Position numbers and translations under genes: made by a program
Assembly: GCA_042095835.1 (NCBI GenBank)
Contig: JBELML010000093.1
Location: forward strand, 1-25,057
Direction of reading: 5' to 3'
DNA: 25,057 nucleotides
Origin: DATFKA01 sp042095835
Lineage (GTDB): Bacteria; Bacteroidota; Bacteroidia; Chitinophagales; Saprospiraceae
Part shown: positions 15,528 through 22,961 of the stretch, one piece after another
Layout of the letters: each line of letters opens with the position of its first letter
Numbering within the stretch: the first letter of the stretch is position 1
The notes under the pieces: model-generated
Told to the model about the DNA's origin: nothing
Database searches by the model: none
Seen by the model: the letters and a program-made list of their open reading frames with translations, nothing else

Positions 15528-16883
15528 TTATCCTCCAAATACTCGTCCAATCGCTCGAATTACATCCAGCCCGTTAGCAACTAGTACTAGGCCGATGACA
15601 ATCACAAAGCCTACAATAGTGGCAATCTCCATAAAGCGATCACTTGGCTTTTGTCCTGTGACCATTTCATACAAGAGGAACATGACATGTCCACCATCTA
15701 AAGCAGGTATGGGCAACAAGTTCATAAAGGCAAGAATTAAAGATAAGATAGCGGTCATTTCCCAGAATCGCTCCCATATCCATTCGCTGCCGTACATACC
15801 TGCGATGGTACCAAAACCACCAAGGCTGTCCTGTACTTTTATTTTTCCGCTAAACATCTTCCCAAATGCCTTGATTTGATCTACCAGGAAGCTTGATCCT
15901 TTTCTCACACCTGCGGGAAGGGCCTCCGTTAGGGTATAGTCTTGTCGCTCGGAGCCTAATAACTCAAATGGCGTATAGGCACCAATTCCAATTTTAGCAT
16001 TTTCATTGGTGGTGATATTTAATACAACGGTATCTGTTTTATTTCGAAGAACACTCACTTGTACCTCCTCTTCGGCTTTACCATCAATGGCTCTCACAAA
16101 ATCTATAGAGTAGGGAGTTGGCTGTCCATTAAGGGCAATCAGCTCATCATCTTTTTGCATTCCGCCTTTCTCAGCTGGAGAATCTTTACCAAATTGTTTA
16201 ATCTTGAAGATGTAGCGAGGGCCAAATAAGCTATAGTCTTTGTATTTATAGCTGGCCAACATTCCTGTGAATTTCTCATCAATCGGAACAGTTAGCGTTT
16301 TACCTGCTCTCTCAACGGTCACATCGGGCACACCATTAATGACGATTTGACGAATCAATTGACGATTGTTGAATTTCTCAAAATCGTCCTCTCCAATCTT
16401 CAGTACCTTATCTCCTTCGCGTAGGCCCATATCTGCACCCAAAGAGTCGACATAAATACCGGCGGTCACATTTTCACTTGGCAGATACTCTTCTCCCCAA
16501 GTCCAAAGTACCATGGCATACAAAAAGAAACCTAAGATGAAGTTGACGGTCACACCTCCCAGCATAATGATCAGACGCTGCCAAGCAGGTTTGGTACGAA
16601 ATTCCCAAGGCTGCGGCTCACCAGCCATTTGCTCTTTATCAAAACTCTCATCAATCATTCCGGAAATTTTCACATAGCCACCTAGCGGAAGCCATCCAAT
16701 ACCGTACTCTGTGTCTCCTTTTTGATATTTAAAAAGTTTCCCTCCCCAGGCGTCGAAAAATAGATAGAATTTTTCAACACGGGTGCCGAATAGGCGAGCG
16801 GGAATGAAGTGACCTAATTCATGCAGCACAATTAGAATGGATAGGCTCAAGAAAAGCTGTCCCACCATAATCAATATACCCAT
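15528..16883 (-). CDS. rseP: RIP metalloprotease RseP (site-2 protease)
   Basis: An inner-membrane zinc protease that cuts transmembrane segments, classically of anti-sigma factors in regulated intramembrane proteolysis. The 451-residue protein has the zinc motif HELGH (21-25) inside the first membrane helix. The third metal ligand is Asp396 in the later motif PIPALDGGH. Two PDZ domains lie between: one around SLGADMGLREGDKVLKIG and the second around DSPAEKGGMQKDDELIALNG. Further membrane helices lie near residues 103-127, 372-395 and 421-442. The cytoplasmic loop WLPLGGYVKISGMIDE is typical of the family. Length and topology are as expected for Bacteroidota. No sigma or anti-sigma gene is adjacent. 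Transcription probably starts from the TACATTTG box at 16985-16992, and it ends at the shared hairpin. Confidence 0.96.
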   Translation of the reverse strand: MGILIMVGQLFLSLSILIVLHELGHFIPARLFGTRVEKFYLFFDAWGGKLFKYQKGDTEYGIGWLPLGGYVKISGMIDESFDKEQMAGEPQPWEFRTKPAWQRLIIMLGGVTVNFILGFFLYAMVLWTWGEEYLPSENVTAGIYVDSLGADMGLREGDKVLKIGEDDFEKFNNRQLIRQIVINGVPDVTVERAGKTLTVPIDEKFTGMLASYKYKDYSLFGPRYIFKIKQFGKDSPAEKGGMQKDDELIALNGQPTPYSIDFVRAIDGKAEEEVQVSVLRNKTDTVVLNITTNENAKIGIGAYTPFELLGSERQDYTLTEALPAGVRKGSSFLVDQIKAFGKMFSGKIKVQDSLGGFGTIAGMYGSEWIWERFWEMTAILSLILAFMNLLPIPALDGGHVMFLLYEMVTGQKPSDRFMEIATIVGFVIVIGLVLVANGLDVIRAIGRVFGG

Positions 16884-16945
16884 AGATGATGCTGTTTATT
16901 TATATAGATGTAGAAACTAATGATAAAGTTTATTTCTTTGTGTAA

Positions 16946-16978
16946 CTAAACAGCAGTTTTATCTGCAATGTTGTTTAG
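16946..16978 (-). promoter_or_regulatory. Hairpin between the putative rseP promoter and start codon
   Basis: CTAAACA (16946-16952) pairs with TGTTTAG (16972-16978), and inside it GCAG (16953-16956) pairs with CTGC (16963-16966) around a 6-nt loop with a 5-nt bulge on one side. It lies close to the predicted transcript start, in or at the edge of the 5' leader of rseP. The role is unknown; a leader structure or an operator are both possible. Confidence 0.35.
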
Positions 16979-16984
16979 TGCTCA

Positions 16985-16992
16985 CAAATGTA
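16985..16992 (-). promoter_or_regulatory. -7 promoter box for rseP
   Basis: On the minus strand this reads TACATTTG, an exact match to the Bacteroidota TAnnTTTG box. A TTG lies 23 bp upstream (complement of CAA at 17016-17018), slightly farther than usual for the -33 element. It would give a leader of about 95 nt. Confidence 0.45.
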
Positions 16993-17064
16993 GTGGTTAT
17001 TCACGACAATTTGGACAATGGCAGGTATTAAGCGACTAAGTCCGCTAATTTATCGATTTAGATT

Positions 17065-17775
17065 ATGATTGTTTTTTATACTACTGAGGTAAATGATGCT
17101 TGGGCCAGCTTTCAAAAGGAGGAAGCCACCCACATTGCAAAGGTTTTGCGTAAAAAAGAAGGCGCAGTGATCCATTTTATTGATGGAGTAGGTGGTAAGT
17201 ATCAAGGTGAAATATTTTCCATCGATAAAAAAGAAGTGAAAGTCAGGATTATTGAGCGGGAATTTCTACCGATTATTACACCAAAGCTGCACTTAGCCAT
17301 AGCGCCCACTAAAAACATTAGCCGCTTCGAGTGGTTCCTGGAGAAAGCTACCGAAATTGGTGTTTCAGAAATCACGCCCATAATCACGGCCCATTCTGAG
17401 CGCAAGCATATCCGATTGGACCGACTTCAGAAAGTATTGGTTGCAGCTGTAAAACAATCCTTGCAAGCTTCTATCCCGAAATTGAATCCGCTAGTAAAAT
17501 TATCGACCTTCCTGGAGAATCAATCGATTTTAGGGACTAATCAATCCAAATTTATCGCTTATATTTCGCCAGAGGTTAATGAACCTTTAAAAAATAACTA
17601 TTCTCAAGGGAAAGACGTTGTAATGTTAATTGGCCCTGAGGGCGGATTCGCTCCTGAGGAAGCTGAAAAAGCTAATCAGTTTGGGTTCCAATCTATTAAC
17701 TTAGGACCGAATCGATTAAGGACCGAAACTGCCGGTATCGTTGCCGTTTCTACCCTCCGAATTTTAAATAGTTAG
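17065..17775 (+). CDS. rsmE: 16S rRNA (uracil1498-N3)-methyltransferase
   Basis: Methylates N3 of U1498 in 16S rRNA using S-adenosylmethionine (EC 2.1.1.193), in the cytoplasm. The 236-residue protein has the N-terminal PUA-like domain (HIAKVLRKKEG) and a C-terminal SPOUT knot. Signatures are KATEIGVSEITPI, the SERKHI block, AAVKQSLQASIPKL (usually EQS-R in relatives), LIGPEGGFAPEEAE (with GPEGG at 190-194) and LGPNRLRTETAGI (213-225), the cofactor-binding trefoil. Length fits the family. ATG 17065 is the natural start. A perfect inverted repeat lies between its stop and the DUF4159 gene on the same strand, which may be cotranscribed. Confidence 0.95.
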   Translation: MIVFYTTEVNDAWASFQKEEATHIAKVLRKKEGAVIHFIDGVGGKYQGEIFSIDKKEVKVRIIEREFLPIITPKLHLAIAPTKNISRFEWFLEKATEIGVSEITPIITAHSERKHIRLDRLQKVLVAAVKQSLQASIPKLNPLVKLSTFLENQSILGTNQSKFIAYISPEVNEPLKNNYSQGKDVVMLIGPEGGFAPEEAEKANQFGFQSINLGPNRLRTETAGIVAVSTLRILNS

Positions 17776-17790
17776 AAAGCGAAGCGGTTG

Positions 17791-17853
17791 CAGATGTTTA
17801 CCATTTTTGCAATAGTTTAGCTTTCAAGTAATTGCAAAAATGGTAAACAGATG
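17791..17853. repeat. Perfect 17-bp inverted repeat bounded by CAGATG direct repeats, overlapping a start codon
   Basis: TTTACCATTTTTGCAAT (17797-17813) is the exact reverse complement of ATTGCAAAAATGGTAAA (17831-17847), with 17 bp between. The two flanking bases also pair (total 19 bp, 17795-17849). CAGATG occurs directly outside both arms (17791-17796 and 17848-17853), and the right copy supplies ATG 17851 of the DUF4159 gene. The layout resembles a tiny insertion with a 6-bp target duplication, but it could equally be a leader hairpin that masks the ribosome-binding site. It has no T run, so a simple terminator is less likely. Confidence 0.75.
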
Positions 17854-18519
17854 AAATATTCTATCTTATTTTTCTTTATTCTATTGGGTACTGTAGCGAT
17901 GACGGTACTTCCAGAGGCTGATCAAGCCAAAATGAAATTGGCTTTACTAAAATATAGCGGTGGCGGCGATTGGTATTCCAATCCCACAGCTCTACCAAAT
18001 CTTGCTCGCTTTTGTAATCAAAACTTAGGTACTGATTTTGCGACCGATTATGCAGTGGTAGAGGTCGGTAGTGCTGACCTTTATAATTATCCCTTTGTCC
18101 ATATGACTGGTCATGGTAACGTGGTTTTTAGTGATGCTGATGCTGAGAACTTGAGAAATTACCTAGTAGGTGGTGGATTCCTGCACATAGACGACAACTA
18201 CGGTATGGATCGATACGTGCGGATCGCCATGAAAAAAGTATTTCCCGATCAGGATTTTATTGAATTACCTTTCCAACATGAGGTGTACGATCAAAAATAT
18301 CCTTTTAAAAAGGGATTACCAAAGGTCCACAAACACGATGAAAAACCACCCAAAGGCTTTGGCCTTTTCTGGGAGGGTCGATTGGTCTGCTTTTACTCCT
18401 ACGAGTGTGACCTTGGAGATGGTTGGGAAGACCAAGCGGTTCACAATGATCCACAAGAAGTACGTAGACAAGCGCTACAAATGGGAGCGAATTTGATACA
18501 GTATGCTTTTCAGCAGTGA
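17851..18519 (+). CDS. DUF4159 domain protein with signal peptide
   Basis: A 222-residue exported protein. The N-terminus MKYSILFFFILLGTVAMTVL is a signal peptide or short anchor. The rest is one DUF4159 domain, whose fold resembles class I glutamine amidotransferases. KLALLKYSGGGDWYSNPTAL and FVHMTGHGNVVFSDADAENL are typical, as is LVGGGFLHIDDNYGMD. A catalytic Cys in the usual amidotransferase position is not apparent, so a binding role is more likely than glutaminase activity. In other bacteria DUF4159 proteins often accompany MoxR/von Willebrand-type genes, but none are here. ATG 17851 begins inside the right CAGATG repeat, only 3 bp after the 17-bp inverted-repeat arm. Confidence 0.85.
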   Translation: MKYSILFFFILLGTVAMTVLPEADQAKMKLALLKYSGGGDWYSNPTALPNLARFCNQNLGTDFATDYAVVEVGSADLYNYPFVHMTGHGNVVFSDADAENLRNYLVGGGFLHIDDNYGMDRYVRIAMKKVFPDQDFIELPFQHEVYDQKYPFKKGLPKVHKHDEKPPKGFGLFWEGRLVCFYSYECDLGDGWEDQAVHNDPQEVRRQALQMGANLIQYAFQQ

Positions 18520-18582
18520 CGTGTCAGGGAGCTGTTAGGGAGTGTGTGAATGTTTAAATGTGTGAATAATCTCAGCCTTCTT

Positions 18583-18789
18583 TTAATTCCACACGATGTT
18601 TCGCTTGGTTTTAATATACTTTCGGATATTGATCCAGAAGATAAAAAACAAGTAAAATAGGATAGAACTGCCTAGAGTTCCACAAGACAAATAAATGAAA
18701 TAAAGGCGAACACGGGAGGAGGCAATCCCCATTTTGTTGCCCAAATATTCACAAACACCAAAGGCCGATTTCTCTAATATACTCTTCAT
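18583..18789 (-). CDS. PspC domain membrane protein
   Basis: A 68-residue protein made of one PspC domain: MKSILEKSAFGVCEYLGNKM is the amphipathic N-terminal part with the conserved FGVCEYLG, then SSRVRLYFIYLS, then one hydrophobic segment of about 20 residues (GTLGSSILFYLFFIFWI) and a basic tail. PspC proteins sit in the inner membrane, and in enterobacteria they sense envelope stress. Many Bacteroidota have stand-alone copies of unknown role. I chose ATG 18789; a TTG at 18822 would add 11 residues unlike the family. An exact TAnnTTTG box lies about 100 bp upstream. Confidence 0.8.
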   Translation of the reverse strand: MKSILEKSAFGVCEYLGNKMGIASSRVRLYFIYLSCGTLGSSILFYLFFIFWINIRKYIKTKRNIVWN

Positions 18790-18890
18790 CACAATAATAT
18801 TTGCCAAATAATTGAAGTTCAAAAACGGGTTCGTAACAAATTAAAACTTGTTTTGGTTTAACGTATTACCTGAATAATCTCGAATCTGTA

Positions 18891-18898
18891 CAAAAATA
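18891..18898 (-). promoter_or_regulatory. -7 promoter box for the PspC-domain gene
   Basis: On the minus strand this reads TATTTTTG, an exact TAnnTTTG match, about 100 bp before ATG 18789. No convincing -33 TTG/TTTG is found at the expected spacing, so this rests on one short motif in AT-rich DNA. Confidence 0.3.
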
Positions 18899-18951
18899 AG
18901 AATTCTCTAGTATGTATAGTATGGTCTTGCAGTAAAATGCCTGATTTCAGC

Positions 18952-19392
18952 TTAATTCATTACGAATTCTCCCGTTTTTGAAGTGGCCTCGTTAATTTGA
19001 ATTTGGGTGGTGTATAGTATTTTTCCTTCGTTTTTCACACTCAATCGATAGCTACCTTTCTGCTGGTATGCAAAAGTGAAGGTGCTATCTGTTAAAGTCC
19101 TTCTGGTTCCATTTCCGAAATCGATGATTACAGACTTGTTTTCGAAGGAGGTTTTTGTAAAAGTAAAGCGGATCGGATCACCAGCAATAAAGCTACCTCG
19201 TATATCAATTGGTTGGTCTGCATAAGTTAAGATTTGCTTGGCCATCGTATGATAAGAAGCGATATTGATATCGACTTTTGAGCCATCTCCTTGATAGGCT
19301 CTGGAAATTCCAAAGAATCCTATCCCGATAACCATAAGTAAAAGCAATTTGTCTGTTCTGATACTGCGTTTGTTGTGTAAAGTCTGCTCCAT
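18952..19392 (-). CDS. Membrane-anchored small PKD-like domain protein
   Basis: A 146-residue protein. A basic N-terminus (MEQTLHNKRSIRTDK) is followed by a single hydrophobic helix, LLLLMVIGIGFFGISRAY (16-33), so it is probably anchored in the membrane with the rest in the periplasm. The C-terminal 80 residues resemble one PKD/Ig-like domain: IDFGNGTRRTLTDSTFTFAY stands where PKD domains have WDFGDG...Y, then KGSYRLSVKNEGK gives the closing strands. The assignment is by eye and modest. ATG 19392 is preferred over GTG 19410. The function is unknown. Both neighbours are on the same strand but well separated, so it is probably transcribed alone. Confidence 0.65.
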   Translation of the reverse strand: MEQTLHNKRSIRTDKLLLLMVIGIGFFGISRAYQGDGSKVDINIASYHTMAKQILTYADQPIDIRGSFIAGDPIRFTFTKTSFENKSVIIDFGNGTRRTLTDSTFTFAYQQKGSYRLSVKNEGKILYTTQIQINEATSKTGEFVMN

Positions 19393-19410
19393 ATTTTTTT
19401 CACTTTGCAC

Positions 19411-19740
19411 TGCTATCCCAGGCTTAGCGTAGTCGCTAAACGGAAAAGAGTAGGTCCGATTATGATTTGTTTAATGAATCAGCGTCTTCAAATTGATCTA
19501 TACAGACCATTTGATCGCGCCATACAATGGAGTACTGTTTGTTAGAATGGGTCCTAAAACCCTCTAAAGGTTATTATATGAAAATCATTTACGGTAGAAA
19601 ACCGCTTGGTAGGATAGCCGTGAATGTGTTATAAAGCTCGTCGTTTTTTCTTGAGTACGACACAAATATATAGAAAATTTATAATATGTAAAATTTTAAT
19701 GCAATTTTATATAAAAAAAATTCATAATATGTTTTTGCCT
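19411..19740. other. 330-bp region without a supported gene; possible long leader
   Basis: Between the PKD-like gene and the TrmH-family gene, both on the minus strand, I find no confident gene. Near its left end is a compact hairpin TTAGCG-TAGT-CGCTAA (19424-19439). At 19663-19670 there is an exact -7 box for minus-strand transcription, which would give the PKD-like gene a leader of over 250 nt. Within the leader, two abutting minus-strand frames without start codons (about 19460-19628) look faintly coding and may be a relic. The part around 19670-19735 is very AT-rich. Confidence 0.45.
19663..19670 (-). promoter_or_regulatory. -7 promoter box upstream of the PKD-like gene
   Basis: On the minus strand it reads TATATTTG, an exact TAnnTTTG match. 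At 18 bp upstream the sequence is TTTA, one base off a TTTG -33 element. The start codon is about 270 bp away, so it may serve the long leader or an unseen small RNA. Confidence 0.35.
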
Positions 19741-20499
19741 CTAAGAATTAGACAGGATAGCACAAAGAATACCAGTAGCCACACCGGCATTCAAAGACTC
19801 CGCGCCTCCTTGTTTTCCTTGAGGTATGCTTAGAAAAGTTTCAATATGAGGAAGAATGGGCCCTCGAATCCCTTGACCTTCGTTGCCGATCACTAGTACA
19901 CCTGCTTGAATGTTTGGAGCTTGAAATACATTTTGACCATCCATACTCGTACCGTAAATAGGGGTACTAGGGTTTTCTTCTAAAACCTGATCCAGCTCGA
20001 TTTTGTGTAATTGCACTCTAAGGAAGGCACCCATAGATGCTTGGATGACTTTGGAATTATAAAGATCGGCTGTATCTTTTGAACAGAATAAGGTATTCCA
20101 GCCAAACCAATCTGCGATCCGGAGAATCGTGCCTAAGTTCCCGGGGTCTTGAATACCATCCAAGTATAAATACCAATCTCTGGGCGACAATTGTGTTGGG
20201 GCGCTGTAAGCTAATTTATCGGCTACGATCATTACTTCAGGTACATTACTCAAATTGCTGATAGAGGCTTGTAGCTTAGCAGGGAGAACATAAGTCTGAA
20301 AGGAAGCCTGATCCAATAGATTTTGGTTCTTAGTAAGCCAATCTTGATTGGCCACCAAATATTCTATTTGTACCTTGTGGTTTCTTAACATTTCGAGACA
20401 TATCTTGTTGCCTTCTGCTAGGAATTTGTTAAACTTATCCCGATACTTTTTTAAGTGTAAGGAACGGATATATTTTGCGTTGTTTTTAGATAATTCCAT
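19741..20499 (-). CDS. TrmH/SpoU-family RNA 2'-O-methyltransferase
   Basis: Transfers a methyl group from S-adenosylmethionine to a ribose 2'-OH in rRNA or tRNA. The 252-residue protein has the SpoU substrate-binding domain at the N-terminus (KYRDKFNKFLAEGNKIC, about 18-34) and a C-terminal SPOUT knot. All three SPOUT motifs are present: DPGNLGTILR with the catalytic-type N121-x-G123-xxx-R127, VIGNEGQGIR (GNEG at 205-208) and IPQGKQGGAESLNAGVA (225-241, with the ESLN core). The exact target is not determined; RlmB-like 23S rRNA modification is plausible. Its start codon lies 21 bp from that of the divergent BamA/TamA-like gene, so each promoter must lie in the other's coding region or in those 21 bp. 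Confidence 0.92.
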   Translation of the reverse strand: MELSKNNAKYIRSLHLKKYRDKFNKFLAEGNKICLEMLRNHKVQIEYLVANQDWLTKNQNLLDQASFQTYVLPAKLQASISNLSNVPEVMIVADKLAYSAPTQLSPRDWYLYLDGIQDPGNLGTILRIADWFGWNTLFCSKDTADLYNSKVIQASMGAFLRVQLHKIELDQVLEENPSTPIYGTSMDGQNVFQAPNIQAGVLVIGNEGQGIRGPILPHIETFLSIPQGKQGGAESLNAGVATGILCAILSNS

Positions 20500-20520
20500 A
20501 CTCTAAAATTGGTTTACTGC

Positions 20521-22947
20521 ATGGGTGGCAGAAAGATGGTCTTGTTGGTTTCGAGTTTACTACTGTTGTTATGCAGTGGCTGTAATACTACTAAATACCT
20601 TGGCCAAGATGAATATTTTCTCAAAAAAAATGAAATCATTCTAAAGCCAACGGAGAAAATAGAAAATAAACCCAACTTTACTTACGAGCTTTCTACCTTA
20701 TATCGCCAAAAACCAAATGGAAAATTCTTTTTCTTTGTTCCTCGGGAGTGGTTTTACTACAAAACTCAGCCTCCCAAAGATCAAAAAGCGATTAGGCGTT
20801 GGATTCGTAAAGCCATTGCCCAGCCTCCCGTAATCTATGATGATGAAATAGCGACTACCACAGCTGATGAGCTAGAAAGATACCTCAATGATAAAGGATA
20901 TTATAATGCTGAAGTATTTCACGAAAGAGAGCTTTCTGGAAAGCACAAAGTCAAGGTGAAGTATTACGTCTATCCCAATGCCAAAGCCCGCATTGATACC
21001 ATTACCTTCCAATCTCCAGATCAATCGGTAGATAGCATCCTCCAATCGATCAAGGATCAGACCTTATTAACCAAAGAGGAAGGCCTCACCAAAAGTATTG
21101 TTGAGGCAGAACGACTGCGGATCACCAATCACCTCAGAAACAATGGCTACGCTAGGTTTTTGCCTAATTATGTCCCGAGACCCGATGGTGATACCACCAA
21201 TGGGCCACAGCAGACCAAGGTCTTCATGGATGTAAGTCTTCCCTACCAAGATAGTCTACATCGAGTCTATACTACTGGCGAAATTACGGTGCTACCCGAA
21301 TACTTTATCACTGTTCCTGAAGATAGCTTGATCGAAATGCGCTATGGGGTTTTCCGTTTTTTAGTACCCGATTCTAATCATTTGGTCAAGCCAGAGGTCA
21401 TCATGAAGGCCATCAAGCTTTGGCCTGGTTCTGTATATAGTCAGCGCGATTACGACCAGACAACCCAGCGGCTGAACAGCTTCAGTATTTACCGTTTTGT
21501 ACGGATTGAAGAAGTGCCAGATACCATTAATCCCTACAAGATTAATTTTAGGATTGAGCTTACGCCCAAAAAATTAAATGAATTTGGTTTTGATTTCGAG
21601 CTTGATTATACCAATAGACCTTCAACCCCAGGTGCAGGTAACCTCATTGGTATTGGAGCCTCTCCTTCGCTACGTAATCGAAATTTCTTTGGTGGGGCAG
21701 AGGTGTTTATTAGCAACTTACGGGCTGGTGTAGAGATTAATCCTGAGGATAATCGTTTTTGGAATACCATCGATTTAGGCACACAGATGGATATTTACCT
21801 ACCTCGATTTAAAGACTATTTTGGTTTTTGGAAGTTGATCAGTAAACTCTCCTTTAAAAAAGAGGACGATCAAGACTTTTCCTCGTATTACAATACACTC
21901 AGAGAGCAAGGAGCAACGCGTATCCGCACGAGTTATGACTATGTATTATTATTGGATTTCTATCGATACAATCTACTTACGGCCTCTTATGGATATGACT
22001 ATTTAAAGGATCAGAATAACAGATATATCCTCAACAATCTGGCCATTGATTATTTCGATCCAACGACACAGCCTGCTTTTGATTCGATTTTAAATGTGAA
22101 CCCTTTTTTAGATCGTAGTTTTGGAGATCAGTTATTTGTGAGTCTGCTCTTTCGAGAGTTTAACTACGTTTTTAATGGTCCAACCAGTCGATTGGGACGA
22201 AACAAATACCTGAGTTTAAATGTGGAAACGGCAGGTGCCGAAATCTGGTTGGCTAACGGAATCTACAATGGCTTTGCTTCTCAGGCAGATACATTTAGAA
22301 TAGGAGATACCGAATTTTCCCAATACCTGCGCTTGGAAGGGGATTTGCGATTTATTCGAAATTACAGCGGAAGGAATGCCTTGGCCACCCGTCTATCTAT
22401 GGGGATAGCCAGGCCTTTTGGTTCTTCACAGGATGTGCCTTATGTCAAACAATTTTTCATAGGTGGTCCAAATAGTATTCGAGCCTGGCCAGCGAGGAGT
22501 TTAGGGCCAGGGGCTTTTATTGACTCCCTTACCCTTGACCTCAATAATCCATTATTGTTTTATCAAGCAGGAGATTTTAAGCTGGAATTTAACCTAGAAT
22601 ATCGCTTCAATATTTTTTGGCGACTCAACGGTGCTGTTTTTCTCGATGCCGGAAATACCTGGACAGTGCGAGAGGATAGGTCAAGGCCAGAGTCTCAATT
22701 TGTGATACGACCAACAGAAGTTACCGATTTGGAGGGCAATACTTTTATAGTGGATCCATTCTACAAACAGATAGCTATTGGCACAGGACTTGGATTTCGT
22801 TTTGATTTTACCTATTTTATTTTCCGATTAGACCTGGGCTTGAGGTTGAAATACCCTTACAAATGGCGAGAAGATCGGTATTGGGTAAAACCAGATGAAT
22901 GGCTGGATGATATCAATTTTAATTTCAGCTTGGGTTATCCGTTCTAA
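20521..22947 (+). CDS. BamA/TamA-family outer membrane protein with lipoprotein-type signal
   Basis: An 808-residue outer membrane protein of the Omp85 superfamily, which inserts or moves proteins across the outer membrane. The N-terminus has a hydrophobic stretch ending LLLLLCSGCNTTKYL; the second Cys (CSGC-NTT) looks like a lipid-attachment site. POTRA-like regions follow (YDDEIATTTADELERYL with KGYYNAEV, later EVIMKAIKLWPGSVYSQRDY and SIYRFVRIEE). The second half is the 16-strand-type barrel, with FIGGPNSIRAWPARSLGPG near residue 646, the Omp85 loop motif where many have SIRG. The protein ends in Phe (FSLGYPF), as barrel proteins do. I chose ATG 20521; TTG 20509 and ATG 20536 are possible. 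The precise substrate is unknown. The oxidoreductase gene begins 14 bp downstream. Confidence 0.9.
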   Translation: MGGRKMVLLVSSLLLLLCSGCNTTKYLGQDEYFLKKNEIILKPTEKIENKPNFTYELSTLYRQKPNGKFFFFVPREWFYYKTQPPKDQKAIRRWIRKAIAQPPVIYDDEIATTTADELERYLNDKGYYNAEVFHERELSGKHKVKVKYYVYPNAKARIDTITFQSPDQSVDSILQSIKDQTLLTKEEGLTKSIVEAERLRITNHLRNNGYARFLPNYVPRPDGDTTNGPQQTKVFMDVSLPYQDSLHRVYTTGEITVLPEYFITVPEDSLIEMRYGVFRFLVPDSNHLVKPEVIMKAIKLWPGSVYSQRDYDQTTQRLNSFSIYRFVRIEEVPDTINPYKINFRIELTPKKLNEFGFDFELDYTNRPSTPGAGNLIGIGASPSLRNRNFFGGAEVFISNLRAGVEINPEDNRFWNTIDLGTQMDIYLPRFKDYFGFWKLISKLSFKKEDDQDFSSYYNTLREQGATRIRTSYDYVLLLDFYRYNLLTASYGYDYLKDQNNRYILNNLAIDYFDPTTQPAFDSILNVNPFLDRSFGDQLFVSLLFREFNYVFNGPTSRLGRNKYLSLNVETAGAEIWLANGIYNGFASQADTFRIGDTEFSQYLRLEGDLRFIRNYSGRNALATRLSMGIARPFGSSQDVPYVKQFFIGGPNSIRAWPARSLGPGAFIDSLTLDLNNPLLFYQAGDFKLEFNLEYRFNIFWRLNGAVFLDAGNTWTVREDRSRPESQFVIRPTEVTDLEGNTFIVDPFYKQIAIGTGLGFRFDFTYFIFRLDLGLRLKYPYKWREDRYWVKPDEWLDDINFNFSLGYPF

Positions 22948-22961
22948 AACCACAACTCAAC

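Noticed and set aside
19624..19833. 69-residue plus-strand frame
   Set aside because: It spans AT-rich non-coding DNA and then runs antisense into the TrmH-family gene; composition is not protein-like.
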